Assembly (NCBI GenBank): GCA_963845675.1
Contig: CAWJSX010000001.1
Span: forward strand, 1 to 64,000
Reading direction: 5' to 3'
From: CAWJMD01 sp963845675
Lineage (GTDB): Bacteria; Actinomycetota; Actinomycetes; Actinomycetales; CAWJMD01
DNA: 64,000 bases
Shown: positions 26,073 to 34,547 of the stretch, one piece after another
Position numbering within the stretch: position 1 is the first letter of the stretch
Layout: every line of letters begins with the position of its first letter
Position numbers and translations under genes: made by a program
The notes under the pieces: model-generated
Database searches by the model: none
What the model was told of the DNA's origin: nothing
The model's input: only the letters and a program-made list of their open reading frames with translations

Positions 26073-27368
26073 ATGGTCCGGGCGGTGCCCTCGATCCGGC
26101 GCGACCCCCTCGCGTACCTGGCGCGGACGGTCGAGCGGTACGGCGACATGGTCGCCTTCCCCCTGCCGCGGGGTGCCGTCCTGCTGGTGAACCGCCCGGC
26201 GGCGGCCTGGCAGGTGCTGGCCGCGGGTGAGCGCGGCTGGTCGAAGCGGACGCCGCAGTACGGGGCGCTCGCTGCCGTGACCGGCAGCGGGCTGCTCACC
26301 AGCGACGGACCGGCCTGGCGGGAGCGTCGCAGGATGTCGCAGCCCGCCTACGGACGCGGGTGCCTGGACGCCGTGGCCGACGCCTCGGTGCGGGCCGGTC
26401 GTTCTGTGGCCGACAGGGTTCCGTCAGGCGGCGGCGTGGTCGACGTCGAGGACGTGCTGCTGACCGCGACGCTCGACGTCGTCGCAGAGGCCCTCTTCGG
26501 CAGCGCTGCCGTCGACGACGGACGCCGAGTGGTCAGTGCTGTGCTGGCGGCGCTCGATGTCGTCGTGGCCAGGGTCCGCACACCCCTGCCGGTGCCGGGC
26601 TGGGCCCCGACGCCCGGGAACCTGAGGACGCGCCGCGCCGTCCAGGCACTGGACGAGACGTGCGCCGACCTCGTCGCCGGCCGACGTGCTGCGATCGCCA
26701 GGGGAGACGCGCGCGGCGAGGACCTGCTCGGCGTGCTGCTCGCTGCCGTCGACGCCGGTGCGCTGACCTCCACCGGGCTGCGCGACGAGCTGGTGACCAC
26801 GGTGATCGCGGGCCACGAGACCGTCGCGACGTCGCTGGCCTGGACCCTCGACGTGCTGGCCCGCCACCCGGACGTGCAGAAGGCCGTCCACGACGAGGTC
26901 GACGCCGTGCCGTCGCTCGGCTGGGACGCCCTGACGCGGCTGCCGCGGACCCGGGCCGTCGTCGACGAGGTGCTGCGCCTCTACCCGCCCGCCTGGGTGA
27001 TCACCCGCCGGGCGACCGCCGACCACGACCTCGACGGTCTCGCCGTCCCCGCCGGGACGCTCGTCATCATCAGCCCTTGGCTGCTGCACCGCACCGATGC
27101 CTTCCCCGACCCGGAGCGGTTCGACCCGGAGCGGTTCGGACCGGCGGCCGCCACACCTCCACGCGGCACCTACCTGCCGTTCGGCGCCGGGCCGCGGCTG
27201 TGCATCGGACGCGAGGTGGCGCTCGCCGAGTCGGTGCTGATGCTGGCCTCGCTGTTCCGCACGCACCGCGTCGGCCCGGCCGACCCAGGAGCCCCACCAC
27301 CCCGCACGAAGGCACTGGTGACCCTGCGCCCGGACGGCGGGCTGCCCCTGCGACTCAGCCCCCGCTGA
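26073..27368 (+). CDS. Cytochrome P450
   Basis: 431 residues. I-helix AGHETVA (246-252) holds the acid/Thr pair for oxygen activation, EVLRLYP (299-305) is the ExxR motif, and LPFGAGPRLCIGREVA contains the haem-ligating Cys377. The sequence before the ATG is open back to 26001 and reads like P450 N-terminus (YTPLEADGPIPADM), so the true start may be upstream at a rare codon, close to the GroES-like stop. No redox partner gene is adjacent. Closest in style to CYP102/CYP110-like soluble P450s; substrate unknown. Confidence 0.9.
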   Translation: MVRAVPSIRRDPLAYLARTVERYGDMVAFPLPRGAVLLVNRPAAAWQVLAAGERGWSKRTPQYGALAAVTGSGLLTSDGPAWRERRRMSQPAYGRGCLDAVADASVRAGRSVADRVPSGGGVVDVEDVLLTATLDVVAEALFGSAAVDDGRRVVSAVLAALDVVVARVRTPLPVPGWAPTPGNLRTRRAVQALDETCADLVAGRRAAIARGDARGEDLLGVLLAAVDAGALTSTGLRDELVTTVIAGHETVATSLAWTLDVLARHPDVQKAVHDEVDAVPSLGWDALTRLPRTRAVVDEVLRLYPPAWVITRRATADHDLDGLAVPAGTLVIISPWLLHRTDAFPDPERFDPERFGPAAATPPRGTYLPFGAGPRLCIGREVALAESVLMLASLFRTHRVGPADPGAPPPRTKALVTLRPDGGLPLRLSPR

Positions 27369-27370
27369 GC

Positions 27371-27402
27371 CGCCCGCTGACCACCTGCTGAGCACGGGCG
27401 GC
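27371..27402 (+). terminator. Possible hairpin after the P450 gene
   Basis: CCGCCCG just after the stop and CGGGCGG about 20 bases later can pair. No U-tract. Confidence 0.3.
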
Positions 27403-27468
27403 ACCTGCCGATACCCGATATCGTCCGATCGTCCCCTAGGGTGTCTCGTCGTCCGGGGGTCATCCACC

Positions 27469-28008
27469 GTGAGGACGACGATGGTCAGCACCACCAGCGG
27501 GCGGCAGCACCGTGTGCCGCAGTCCCCGCGCAGGCAAGCCCGCGAGCGCCGACGGTCGCGCGGCACCTCCGTCACCGTCCTGACGAGCGTGGCGGCCGTC
27601 ACCCTGGCCGCAGGAGTCGTGGCTCTTCAGGCGCTCGGCGCCGGAGAGGCCGAGAGCGCCGCCGAGCGACCCGGCTCGCGAGCCGCACAGGTCACCCTGA
27701 TCGAGCCGTCGGTCAGTGCGGCGCCCACCGGTGAGGCGGGGGCGGCCCCGGCCGTGACGCACGCCGACGGCGCGTCTCCGACCACCACGCCGACCACCAG
27801 CACGACCTCGCCGGCGGCGACGTCCACGGCGCCCGCGCCGGCGCCGGCACCGACCTCAACGGCCGCGCCGGTGGCACCTCTCCCACCGCCGGTCGGCCAG
27901 CCGACCTCGCAGCCGCCCAGGTCCCGCCCCACGTCGTCCGAGTCGCCGTCGTCGCCTCCGCCGAGCGGTGGGCCGATCATCTGCATCCCGGCCGTGATGG
28001 CCTGCTGA
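27469..28008 (+). CDS. Unknown exported Ser/Thr/Pro/Ala-rich protein
   Basis: 179 residues, or 175 from ATG 27481. An Arg-rich N-terminus (RRQARERRRSRG) precedes one hydrophobic helix (VTVLTSVAAVTLAAGVVALQAL), so it is a membrane-anchored or secreted protein. The rest is low complexity, with PT/PA/PS runs, like a wall-spanning or O-mannosylated stalk. It ends GGPIICIPAVMAC, two Cys residues six apart. TAGGGT at 27436 could be its -10. No family recognised; codon use looks native. Confidence 0.55.
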   Translation: MRTTMVSTTSGRQHRVPQSPRRQARERRRSRGTSVTVLTSVAAVTLAAGVVALQALGAGEAESAAERPGSRAAQVTLIEPSVSAAPTGEAGAAPAVTHADGASPTTTPTTSTTSPAATSTAPAPAPAPTSTAAPVAPLPPPVGQPTSQPPRSRPTSSESPSSPPPSGGPIICIPAVMAC

Positions 28009-28009
28009 G

Positions 28010-28372
28010 CTACTTCGTGGTCGGCTTGGGCGGCAGGGTGCCGATCCAGTCGTGGCTCCTGTCGAACCAGCCGGCAAGCTCGTCAGTGCTGTGCAGCAGC
28101 TCGTCCGGCACGGCGAGGTACCCGCGCATCACGCTGCCGTACTGCATCACCGGGCCACTGTCGTACCGGGCAAGGAACTCCTCACGGAGCTCGTCGGACA
28201 GACGGAGCGCCATGGCACCGTCGCCGTCGAGGAAGCTGAACATGTGGCCGTTGCGCGACGTGTACGGGTTCTTGGCCCCCTTGACGGAGGCGCCGGATGC
28301 GCTGCGCTCGACGACCGCGGCGTACAGCTCGAGCGCCGCGGATGATCCGGGGTACGCAGATCCACCGGGCAT
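28010..28372 (-). CDS. Small conserved protein, weakly TfoX/Sxy-like
   Basis: 120 residues. GAKNPYTSRNGHMFSFLDGDG and ALRLSDELREEFLARYDSGP resemble the N-terminal domain of TfoX/Sxy proteins, but the match is from memory and loose. PDELLHSTDELAGWFDRSHDW and the Pro/Lys-rich end follow. ATG 28372 is chosen for its GGGGAGG ribosome site; longer frames lack one. Convergent with the exported protein. Confidence 0.6.
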   Translation of the reverse strand: MPGGSAYPGSSAALELYAAVVERSASGASVKGAKNPYTSRNGHMFSFLDGDGAMALRLSDELREEFLARYDSGPVMQYGSVMRGYLAVPDELLHSTDELAGWFDRSHDWIGTLPPKPTTK

Positions 28373-28516
28373 TGGGGTCCTCCCCGACGTGTGCCTCGTC
28401 CTCAGGCTCGCGACCAACCTACCCCGCCGACCGTCAACGCCCGTGCCCTCGACGTCGCCTGCCAGTGAACGACTCAGGGCGTCCACCCCGGAGGTGAACG
28501 CCCTGGTCAGAAATGG

Positions 28517-28589
<73 letters not shown>

Positions 28590-28653
28590 AACGACGGAGA
28601 ACTCTACAGCGCCCCGCCAGTGGGACGAAATCGGCACCGTCGACGTCCTCGGC

Positions 28654-28980
28654 TCACTCCTGGGGAGCGTCCTCGTCGTCGTCGCCGGACCGGTCACCCT
28701 CGCCGAGGTCCTTGCCGACCGAACCCAGGTCGTCGTCGCCGTCGGGGACCCACCACGAGTCCGCGGGGACGCCCTCGGTCTCGAAGATCTCCTCGGAGGA
28801 AGGACCCTCCGGGCTGGAGAGGTCGACGATCAGGGACAGCGGGACGTGCTCCGAGAGCAGACCCATCACCTGACGGTCCTCGTCGTCCGCGGCGGCACCG
28901 GCAGCGTCGGCCGCGGCGTCCTCGCCGTCCGACGTCTCCGGGTCCTGCGGGCGCGGCTCGTCCGCTCCGTCGCTGCTCAT
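28654..28980 (-). CDS. Unknown small acidic protein
   Basis: 108 residues, very rich in Asp, Glu and Ala at both ends. The middle is more structured: MGLLSEHVPLSLIVDLSSPEG and FETEGVPADSWWVPDG. A GGAGG site precedes ATG 28980. I have seen similar short acidic proteins beside tRNA-Lys in other actinobacteria but know no function. Confidence 0.65.
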   Translation of the reverse strand: MSSDGADEPRPQDPETSDGEDAAADAAGAAADDEDRQVMGLLSEHVPLSLIVDLSSPEGPSSEEIFETEGVPADSWWVPDGDDDLGSVGKDLGEGDRSGDDDEDAPQE

Positions 28981-29081
28981 GAGTCCTCCGATGTCCTGAC
29001 ACGTTCCCCGTCAGCAGGTTGCGCGAACGGGTGCGCGCTCGGCCGCACAATACGGCAGCGTCGACGTCGACGGGGGGACCG

Positions 29082-30395
29082 TCACCGGGCGGATGCTCCG
29101 TGTGGGGTGATCGCCGCACGTGCCCGCTGGGGACCCGGTGCCGCTCGGAGCTGGTCGCCGAGGCGGGTCGCGGCCGCGTGAGCGTCCCCGTCGAGCACTC
29201 GGCGCACGGCGGCGCCGACGTCGGCCGGTGTCGCGGCGTTGGGGTCGAGGGCCAACCCGACGCCCGTGGCCTCGACGGCCGCGGCGCCGGCGAACTGGTC
29301 GGTCGAGAACGGCAGCGCGACGACCGGCACGCCGAACGTGAGCGCCTCCGTCACGGTGTTGTTGCCCGCGTGGCTGACCACGGCGTCCGCGTGGGCCAGG
29401 ATCGCCACCTGCGGCAGGTAGCCGCGCACCAGCCAGGACGAGGGCAGCGGCCCCCACGACCCCGTGTCGGCCGAGCCCGTCGCGAGAGCGACCCGGACGT
29501 CGAGTCGGCTCAGCGCGTCGACGACCTTCCCGAGCACGTCCCCGCGTGCCGAGAGGAACGAGCCGAAGGCCACCAGGACGAGCGGGCGGTCGTCGTCGTC
29601 GGCGAGCCACGCGGCGATGTCGTCCGGTGCCTGCTCCGATCGGACGGACGAGCCGAGGAAGGCGTGCAGCGGCAGCCGGGCTGTACGGGTCGGCGGGTGC
29701 AACGCGGCGGTGTAGTTCAGCAGCAGCACGTCTCCGTGCTGGGTGAACGCGTCGTCGACTGCCGGCGCCTCGGGAGCAAGGAGCGCCAGCGCGTCGTTCC
29801 ACCGGCCGGTGAAGCGGTCCCGCACCTCGCGGCAGCGTGTGTGGAGCGCGGCCAGCGCTTCGGGATCGGGGGCGAAGGCTCTCGGCCAGGCGGTCGGGTA
29901 CCCGTAGACCTCGTCGCCCACCGGCAGCGCGCACGGGTGGCCGAGGACGACGTCGGCGTGGGGGACACCACCGGCCTGCAGGGCGAGGCGGGCGCTGAAG
30001 GCGAGGTGGTCGACGACGACGTGGTCCGGCCGCACGTCCTCGAGCACGTCCAGGACTGCACGGGCGGTCGCCACGGGCTCCCACAGCAGGTCCGTGCTGC
30101 GGGCGTCGGCCTGGAAGCGGAGTGTCTCCACCATGCCGCGGCGCGTGGCCTCGAAGAACCCGCGCAGCGCCTCGTCCTCTCCGCGCACCTGCTCCTCGGG
30201 CCTGATGACACCCGGGTTGGAGCCCCGGCCGAGTCGCAGGTCGGCTCGTCCGTACCCGAAACCCTCGACGACCGGTGCTGTCGCGGGCCCGGTAGCGACG
30301 ACCACCTCGTCGCCCGCATCGCGCCAGGCCGTCGCGAGCGTCGCCAGCGGGAGCACGTGCGAGGCGTAGTCCGGGCTGATGACGAGCAGGGTCAT
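29082..30395 (-). CDS. GT1-family glycosyltransferase (macrolide/UGT type)
   Basis: 437 residues, GT-B fold. N-terminal LLVISPDYASHVLPLATLATAW is the acceptor domain. The donor-site region is VRGYLPQVAILAHADAVVSHAGNNTVTEAL and VPVVALPFSTDQFAGA, close to the UGT signature with the catalytic-loop His and the DQ pair. ATG 30395 overlaps the stop of the upstream glycosyltransferase by four bases (ATGA), so the two are made together. Acceptor unknown; sterol, polyketide or lipid glycosides are possible. Confidence 0.8.
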   Translation of the reverse strand: MTLLVISPDYASHVLPLATLATAWRDAGDEVVVATGPATAPVVEGFGYGRADLRLGRGSNPGVIRPEEQVRGEDEALRGFFEATRRGMVETLRFQADARSTDLLWEPVATARAVLDVLEDVRPDHVVVDHLAFSARLALQAGGVPHADVVLGHPCALPVGDEVYGYPTAWPRAFAPDPEALAALHTRCREVRDRFTGRWNDALALLAPEAPAVDDAFTQHGDVLLLNYTAALHPPTRTARLPLHAFLGSSVRSEQAPDDIAAWLADDDDRPLVLVAFGSFLSARGDVLGKVVDALSRLDVRVALATGSADTGSWGPLPSSWLVRGYLPQVAILAHADAVVSHAGNNTVTEALTFGVPVVALPFSTDQFAGAAAVEATGVGLALDPNAATPADVGAAVRRVLDGDAHAAATRLGDQLRAAPGPQRARAAITPHGASAR

Positions 30396-32560
30396 CCGAG
30401 CTCGTCCGCCAGCTGCTCGTCCAGCTCGATGGTCCGATGACCAGCCGCGGCGTAGACGTCCTCGAGGGTGCGAGCCATCGCCTGGACGGTGAAGCGTGCC
30501 TCGACGGTCTGCTGGGCCTGGAGCGCCCGAGGGCCGGCGTCGGAGGCGCCGGCGAGGTCGAGGGCCCGGCGCATGCCGGCGGCCAGGTCGGTGACGACCC
30601 CGGTGTCGACCAGCACGCCGGTCACGCCGTCGTGGACGAAGGTCGCCGGACCTCCCCCGTGGGGGGCGACCACCACGAGGCCGGCCGCCAGCGCCTCCAC
30701 CAGGGCGAGGCCGAACTCCTCCTTGAGGCTGCCGCACACGTAGGCACCGCCGGGCGCGACGAGCGCCGGCGTGCCCAGGCGGGCGATCGACAGCCAGCTG
30801 GCCACCACGTCCGGGGGACGGTTCCCGGCCAGTACGAGACCTCTTGCAGCGTCGGCGTTCTCGGCAACCACCTGCTCGATGCGATCCAGCTGAGTCCGCT
30901 CGTCGGGCGAGGGGTCGTCGAGCTCGCCCCCGACGACCAGCAGGTTGCACCGGTCCCGCAGGGACTCGTCCGAGGCCCACGCCTCCACGACGGTCGCCGT
31001 GCCCTTGACGCGGTGGATCCGACCGACGGTCACCAGCAGGGGGAGGTCGCGCCTCTCGGGCGGTAGGGGAGCCAGCACCGACTCGAGGGACCTGACGGCG
31101 TCGGTCGCTGCTCCCCGGCGCACGTCGCTCTCGGCGGCCCGGGCGATGGAGAGGTCGATCCCTTCGGGGACGACGGTGCTCGTGCGCTGGTCGGCGTTCA
31201 CGTCGACGCCGACGAGCTCGCGGAGGTCGTCGGCCAGCCGGGGGCGCGGGAAGAGCACGCGGTGGGCCACGGAGCGGGCAAGGCGCTGGACGAGGCGCGC
31301 CCGGAACCAGAAGTGCTCGATCTCGTCGGCGGTCCCGAAGTTCGCGCGGGTCAGCTCACCCGTCATGTCGAGCCGGTGGATCACGGCCTGTGGGTCCGGG
31401 GCGAGGGTGAAGACCACCGGTACCCCGTGGCGGGCGGCGACGGTTGCGGCGGCGAGGGTGCCGACGTCAGCCATCCGCAGGTGCACGACGTCGACGGGAC
31501 CCATCCGCTCCAGCACGCGCCTGACCGCACGCTGCACCTCGATCCGAGCCGGCCACGCCTCCGCCATCGTGGGCGGACGCTCGCTCGAGGGCCGCCCGGT
31601 GGTGAGCGGCACGAGGTGGTGGCCGTGGACGTGGGTGCGGCCGTCGTGTGACGCCAGCGCGTCGGACGGCGAGCCGCGGTGCAGCGTCAGGACCCGATCC
31701 ACGCGCTCGCCGTCGGCCAGGGCGTCGCCGAGGCGCACGAGCATGGTGGCGACCCCGCCGTTGTCGCCGGCACCGGCGCGCGTCAGGCCCCGGTCGAGGT
31801 CGGCGTGCAGGTACAGCTGGGCGACCGTCAGGCCCGCGTCGAGGTCTCGCGGCCGCGGAAGCTGGGGCGTGAGGTCCAGGGCAGCCAGACGCGCCGCGGA
31901 CGCCAGGTCCGCGTCGCCCTCGTGCCGCGCCCTGAGGGCGGCAACGGCGTCCTCCGCCGCCCTGTCGCCGCGCCGGTCGCCCAGCGCTGACGCCGCGGCA
32001 CGGCGTACGAGGGGGTCCTCGTCGCCGTCGAGCGCCACCTGGAGGACTGCCCGGTCGGCGACCTGCCCCCGGGTCAGGCCGAGGGTCTCGGCGAGCCTCA
32101 CCCTTGCGGCCGTCGCCGGGCCGGCGGCCATGGCCCCTTCCAGCGCGAGGGCCACGTGGTCGGCTGCGGCAGGAGCCCAGGTCTCGAGGGTCCGCTGGGC
32201 CAGGACCCCCGAGAAGCCACCGGCGACGACGACCTGCACCAGGCGTCCGATCGCCTCCAGCCGGGGGAGCCGACGACCCAGGACCCATGCCGCGTGCTCG
32301 CGGACGAACGCCCTCTCGTGCGACAGGAGCGCCGACAGCGCGGCGTCGGCCCCGTCGTCGACGGCATGACCCAGGGCGTGGACGGCAGCGACCGCGGTCA
32401 GCTCGTCGTCGGCGTCGTGGACGGAGTCGAGGAGTAGCCGGACGGTTCCGGAGGACCTGTCGCCGGCCACCGCTGACGAGAGCACGTCACCGGTTCGCAG
32501 CACGTCGACCACGAGCGGTGCGTCCCGCACCTGCTCGAGCGCTGCCTTCACGTCCCTCAC
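30392..32560 (-). CDS. GT4-family glycosyltransferase fused to N-terminal HEAT-like repeats
   Basis: 722 residues. Residues 1-250 are helical repeats (for example AAVHALGHAVDDGADAALSAL, ALLSHERAFVREHAAWVLG) that read as HEAT-like pairs. From about 260 comes a GT-B glycosyltransferase: LHADLDRGLTRAGAGDNGGV with the GG(V) donor loop, VDVVHLRMADVGTLAAATV, LVTVGRIHRVKGT, and EEFGLALVEALAAGLVVVAP with the E-x7-E motif. The middle resembles sucrose-(phosphate) synthase-type GT4 enzymes. GTG 32560 lies six bases after TAGCGT and is leaderless. Coupled to the GT1 enzyme. The HEAT fusion is unusual. Confidence 0.75.
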   Translation of the reverse strand: MRDVKAALEQVRDAPLVVDVLRTGDVLSSAVAGDRSSGTVRLLLDSVHDADDELTAVAAVHALGHAVDDGADAALSALLSHERAFVREHAAWVLGRRLPRLEAIGRLVQVVVAGGFSGVLAQRTLETWAPAAADHVALALEGAMAAGPATAARVRLAETLGLTRGQVADRAVLQVALDGDEDPLVRRAAASALGDRRGDRAAEDAVAALRARHEGDADLASAARLAALDLTPQLPRPRDLDAGLTVAQLYLHADLDRGLTRAGAGDNGGVATMLVRLGDALADGERVDRVLTLHRGSPSDALASHDGRTHVHGHHLVPLTTGRPSSERPPTMAEAWPARIEVQRAVRRVLERMGPVDVVHLRMADVGTLAAATVAARHGVPVVFTLAPDPQAVIHRLDMTGELTRANFGTADEIEHFWFRARLVQRLARSVAHRVLFPRPRLADDLRELVGVDVNADQRTSTVVPEGIDLSIARAAESDVRRGAATDAVRSLESVLAPLPPERRDLPLLVTVGRIHRVKGTATVVEAWASDESLRDRCNLLVVGGELDDPSPDERTQLDRIEQVVAENADAARGLVLAGNRPPDVVASWLSIARLGTPALVAPGGAYVCGSLKEEFGLALVEALAAGLVVVAPHGGGPATFVHDGVTGVLVDTGVVTDLAAGMRRALDLAGASDAGPRALQAQQTVEARFTVQAMARTLEDVYAAAGHRTIELDEQLADELG

Positions 32561-32659
32561 TTGTCGACGCTAACCCGGGGTCTCTGGTGAGGCGACCGGT
32601 GAGTCCGGTCGGTGGCGGGCCGGGTCGGAGGACCGTCGCGGTTGACAGCAGCCGGACAT

Positions 32660-32693
32660 GTCAAGCATGCTTGACTGACAAGTCCACTTGACA
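32660..32693 (+). promoter_or_regulatory. Two adjacent palindromes upstream of the XRE gene
   Basis: GTCAAGCATGCTTGAC (32660-32675) is a perfect 16-base palindrome. TGACAAGTCCACTTGACA (32676-32693) is a near-palindrome with the same AAG/CTT half-sites. They abut and lie 15-48 bases before ATG 32708, fitting autorepression. TTGACA at 32642 could be the -35. Confidence 0.6.
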
Positions 32694-32707
32694 CATCGAG
32701 GGTACGG

Positions 32708-32905
32708 ATGAGGAACGGCGTTCGCGAGCTACGGCTCGCTGCGGGTGGCTCCCAGCGCGAGCTGGGGGAGGCCCTCGGCGTCTCGCGTCAGACGGTCAAC
32801 TCCATCGAGACGGGTCGGTACGACCCCTCGTTGCCCCTCGCCATCGCCATCGCTCGCCACTTCGGGCGGGCAGTAGAGGAGATCTTCCATGTCGACGACG
32901 ACTGA
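32708..32905 (+). CDS. XRE-family transcriptional regulator
   Basis: 65 residues, almost only a helix-turn-helix: RELRLAAGGSQRELGEALGVSRQTVNSIETGRYDPSL. This short class often controls a neighbouring small membrane protein, as here: the next gene starts 17 bases before this one ends. Likely binds the paired palindromes upstream. Confidence 0.9.
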   Translation: MRNGVRELRLAAGGSQRELGEALGVSRQTVNSIETGRYDPSLPLAIAIARHFGRAVEEIFHVDDD

Positions 32906-33314
32906 CCTGAGCGTCCGCCAGAAGGCCGCGGGGATCGTCATCCTGATGGCCGTCCTCGGTCTCCTCGTGAGTACCGGCCTGCTCCTTCGCGAGCACGCTC
33001 CGGGAAACATGGGAGGCGGGTTCCTGCTCGGAGCCGGCCTCGGGCTCGTGGCGGCCGCCGTCCTCGCCTGGCGTGTCTCGAAGGGCAGGGGCAACACCTT
33101 CGAGCGGGCCTGGACCCAGACCGGTGACGAGCGCGACGACGCCCTGCTGACCCGGTCCCTCGCGGTCCTCGGCCTCGCCGCGTTCCCCGCGACGGGCGTC
33201 GCGGCCATCGCGGTCGGACTCGGAGCAGGTGTGTCGATGGTCTTCACGCTGCTGCTCGCGACGGAGGTCGCCGTCCTCGGCATCGCATTCCTCGCCGCCA
33301 GCAGGAGGAGCTGA
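32889..33314 (+). CDS. Small multi-pass membrane protein paired with the XRE regulator
   Basis: 141 residues with four hydrophobic helices (about 12-32, 43-62, 93-113, 117-136) and a charged loop containing ERAWTQTGDERDDALLTRS. It resembles DUF2178-type proteins that form two-gene units with short XRE regulators. It overlaps the regulator by 17 bases. Function unknown. Confidence 0.7.
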   Translation: MSTTTDLSVRQKAAGIVILMAVLGLLVSTGLLLREHAPGNMGGGFLLGAGLGLVAAAVLAWRVSKGRGNTFERAWTQTGDERDDALLTRSLAVLGLAAFPATGVAAIAVGLGAGVSMVFTLLLATEVAVLGIAFLAASRRS

Positions 33315-33346
33315 GCCGGAAGCCGGCGTCCCCCTGCGGACGACGA

Positions 33347-33380
33347 AGCCCCTGACCCGCATCGCTGCGGATCAGGGGCT
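33347..33380. terminator. Hairpin after the XRE operon, also the original tRNA-His terminator
   Basis: AGCCCCTGA (33347-33355) pairs with TCAGGGGCT (33372-33380); an inner CCGCA/TGCGG stem extends it. It lies 8 bases from the tRNA-His 3' fragment at 33389 and would stop minus-strand transcription of tRNA-His before integration, as well as plus-strand transcription of the XRE pair. Confidence 0.65.
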
Positions 33381-33388
33381 CGAGGCTG

Positions 33389-33415
33389 TGGGGTGAGTGA
33401 CGGGACTTGAACCCG
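33389..33415. repeat. Attachment site copy, distal (att, tRNA-His 3' fragment)
   Basis: Begins TGGGGTGAGTGACGGG and ends TTGAACCCG. Identical over 27 bases to the 3' end of tRNA-His at 41120-41146, covering the CCA, acceptor strand and T arm. The rest of the tRNA is absent here. Confidence 0.85.
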
Positions 33416-33495
33416 TGCGGGATCCCGCGTGACGAGACGATGAGCGGTCCTGTCGTGCTCACTTCGCTACATCTCGCTACGCGGAGTTCCGCTGT

Positions 33496-33526
33496 GTTGA
33501 CCGGGCGGCTGTTGACACGGTCAACA
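33496..33526. repeat. GTTGAC repeats near the left end, candidate integrase arm sites
   Basis: GTTGAC at 33496 and GTTGACACGGTCAAC at 33511-33525 (itself an inverted repeat). The same 11-mer GTTGACACGGT recurs at 41043 beside the other end of the element. Confidence 0.5.
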
Positions 33527-33635
33527 GGTTTGGACGTCCCCGGGCCGTGCCATGTCGGCTGACCGGCCCAGGGACGTGGGAGGGAGGGTACGCCCGGCTC
33601 GCCCCGATCCGCACCGTCCGTGGCAAAGTTCCACC

Positions 33636-33926
33636 GTGGCGACGCCGTACCGACCGAAGCCGCCCCAGGAGACCCGCGGCCGAGTCCGCAGCCCGAAGCG
33701 GCCGGGACCGACGCCGGTGCGCCGGGTCGACACCGGACAGGCGCGCACCGTCCACGAGCGGGTGGTGGTTGAAGTCCCCGAACCCGAGAAGCTGCTGACC
33801 CTGCAGGAAGCCGCCGACGCCGCAGGGCTCACGCTCCACACGCTCAAGGGCCGCGTCGCGCGCGGTGTCGTGTCGGCGGCGCGCATCGGACGCAGCGTCC
33901 GCGTCCGGCTAAGCGATCTGGACTAG
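33636..33926 (+). CDS. Excisionase-like small DNA-binding protein
   Basis: 96 residues. Basic, Arg/Pro-rich N-terminus, then LLTLQEAADAAGLTLHTLKGRVARGVVSAARIG, a MerR/excisionase-type winged helix of the kind that reads one helix-turn-helix plus a short wing, ending RVRLSDLD. Position just inside the end opposite to the integrase fits a recombination directionality factor. GTG 33636 is chosen because the proximal upstream sequence has no better start; an upstream GTG at 33552 is in frame. Confidence 0.6.
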   Translation: MATPYRPKPPQETRGRVRSPKRPGPTPVRRVDTGQARTVHERVVVEVPEPEKLLTLQEAADAAGLTLHTLKGRVARGVVSAARIGRSVRVRLSDLD

Positions 33927-34037
33927 CGATGGTTGCACATCGCACCTGGATTGAGATTCTTGACCGGCGATGCAGCAGGAGAGCCCGCCCGATCGTTTAC
34001 CTCCATGTCAGTGCTGAACGGGTGCGGGGGTGAGGAC

Positions 34038-34547
34038 GTGACGACCGACGGTTTCGAGGCATGGGCGCTTGTCAGCGCCCCGAGGCTGAAGGGCGTCGCT
34101 CGTCTCCTCACGGGAAGCGACGCAGATGCCGAGGACCTGCTTCAGGACACCTTGGTGCGGTTGCTGACCAAGGGACCACGAGTCGACCGGATGGACTCAC
34201 CGGACGCATATGCACGCCGGATCATGACGAACCTCTTCCTGGATCAGGCGAGACGTCGGCAAAGGTTCCGCAGACTCATGCACCTACTTCCGGGCAACCC
34301 CACGTCGCCCAGCGCAGATGAACTGCACGAGACCTCCAAAGTGAGCGACCTACTGCGGTCCTTGGGAGCTCGTCAACGCGCTGTCCTCGTCCTCCGTTAC
34401 CAGGCAGACCTCAGCGACGCCGAGATCGCCGATGTGCTCGGGTGTAGTGCATCAACCGTGCGCAGCCAGGCAGCACGAGCACTCCAGTCCCTGAGACATG
34501 AACACGCCACACCCATGAACGATGGAAGGAGTCACCGTGCTACGTGA
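34038..34547 (+). CDS. SigE-family RNA polymerase sigma factor
   Basis: 169 residues. Region 2: LTGSDADAEDLLQDTLVRLL and SPDAYARRIMTNLFLDQARRR. Region 4: LGARQRAVLVLRYQADLSDAEIADVLGCSASTVRSQAARAL. This is the actinobacterial ECF group often linked to a membrane protein encoded just downstream. GTG 34038 has GGTGAGG upstream; ATG 34005 is an alternative. Base composition is poorer in G+C than neighbouring chromosomal genes. The next gene overlaps its end by 11 bases. Confidence 0.88.
   Translation: MTTDGFEAWALVSAPRLKGVARLLTGSDADAEDLLQDTLVRLLTKGPRVDRMDSPDAYARRIMTNLFLDQARRRQRFRRLMHLLPGNPTSPSADELHETSKVSDLLRSLGARQRAVLVLRYQADLSDAEIADVLGCSASTVRSQAARALQSLRHEHATPMNDGRSHRAT

Noticed and set aside
29019..30440. 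473-residue plus-strand frame over the GT1 gene
   Set aside because: Antisense shadow; the minus strand has the UGT signature and a coupled start.
33416..33428. GCGGGATCCCGC palindrome beside the left attachment site as an operator
   Set aside because: Short GC palindromes are expected by chance at this base composition and no nearby start uses it.
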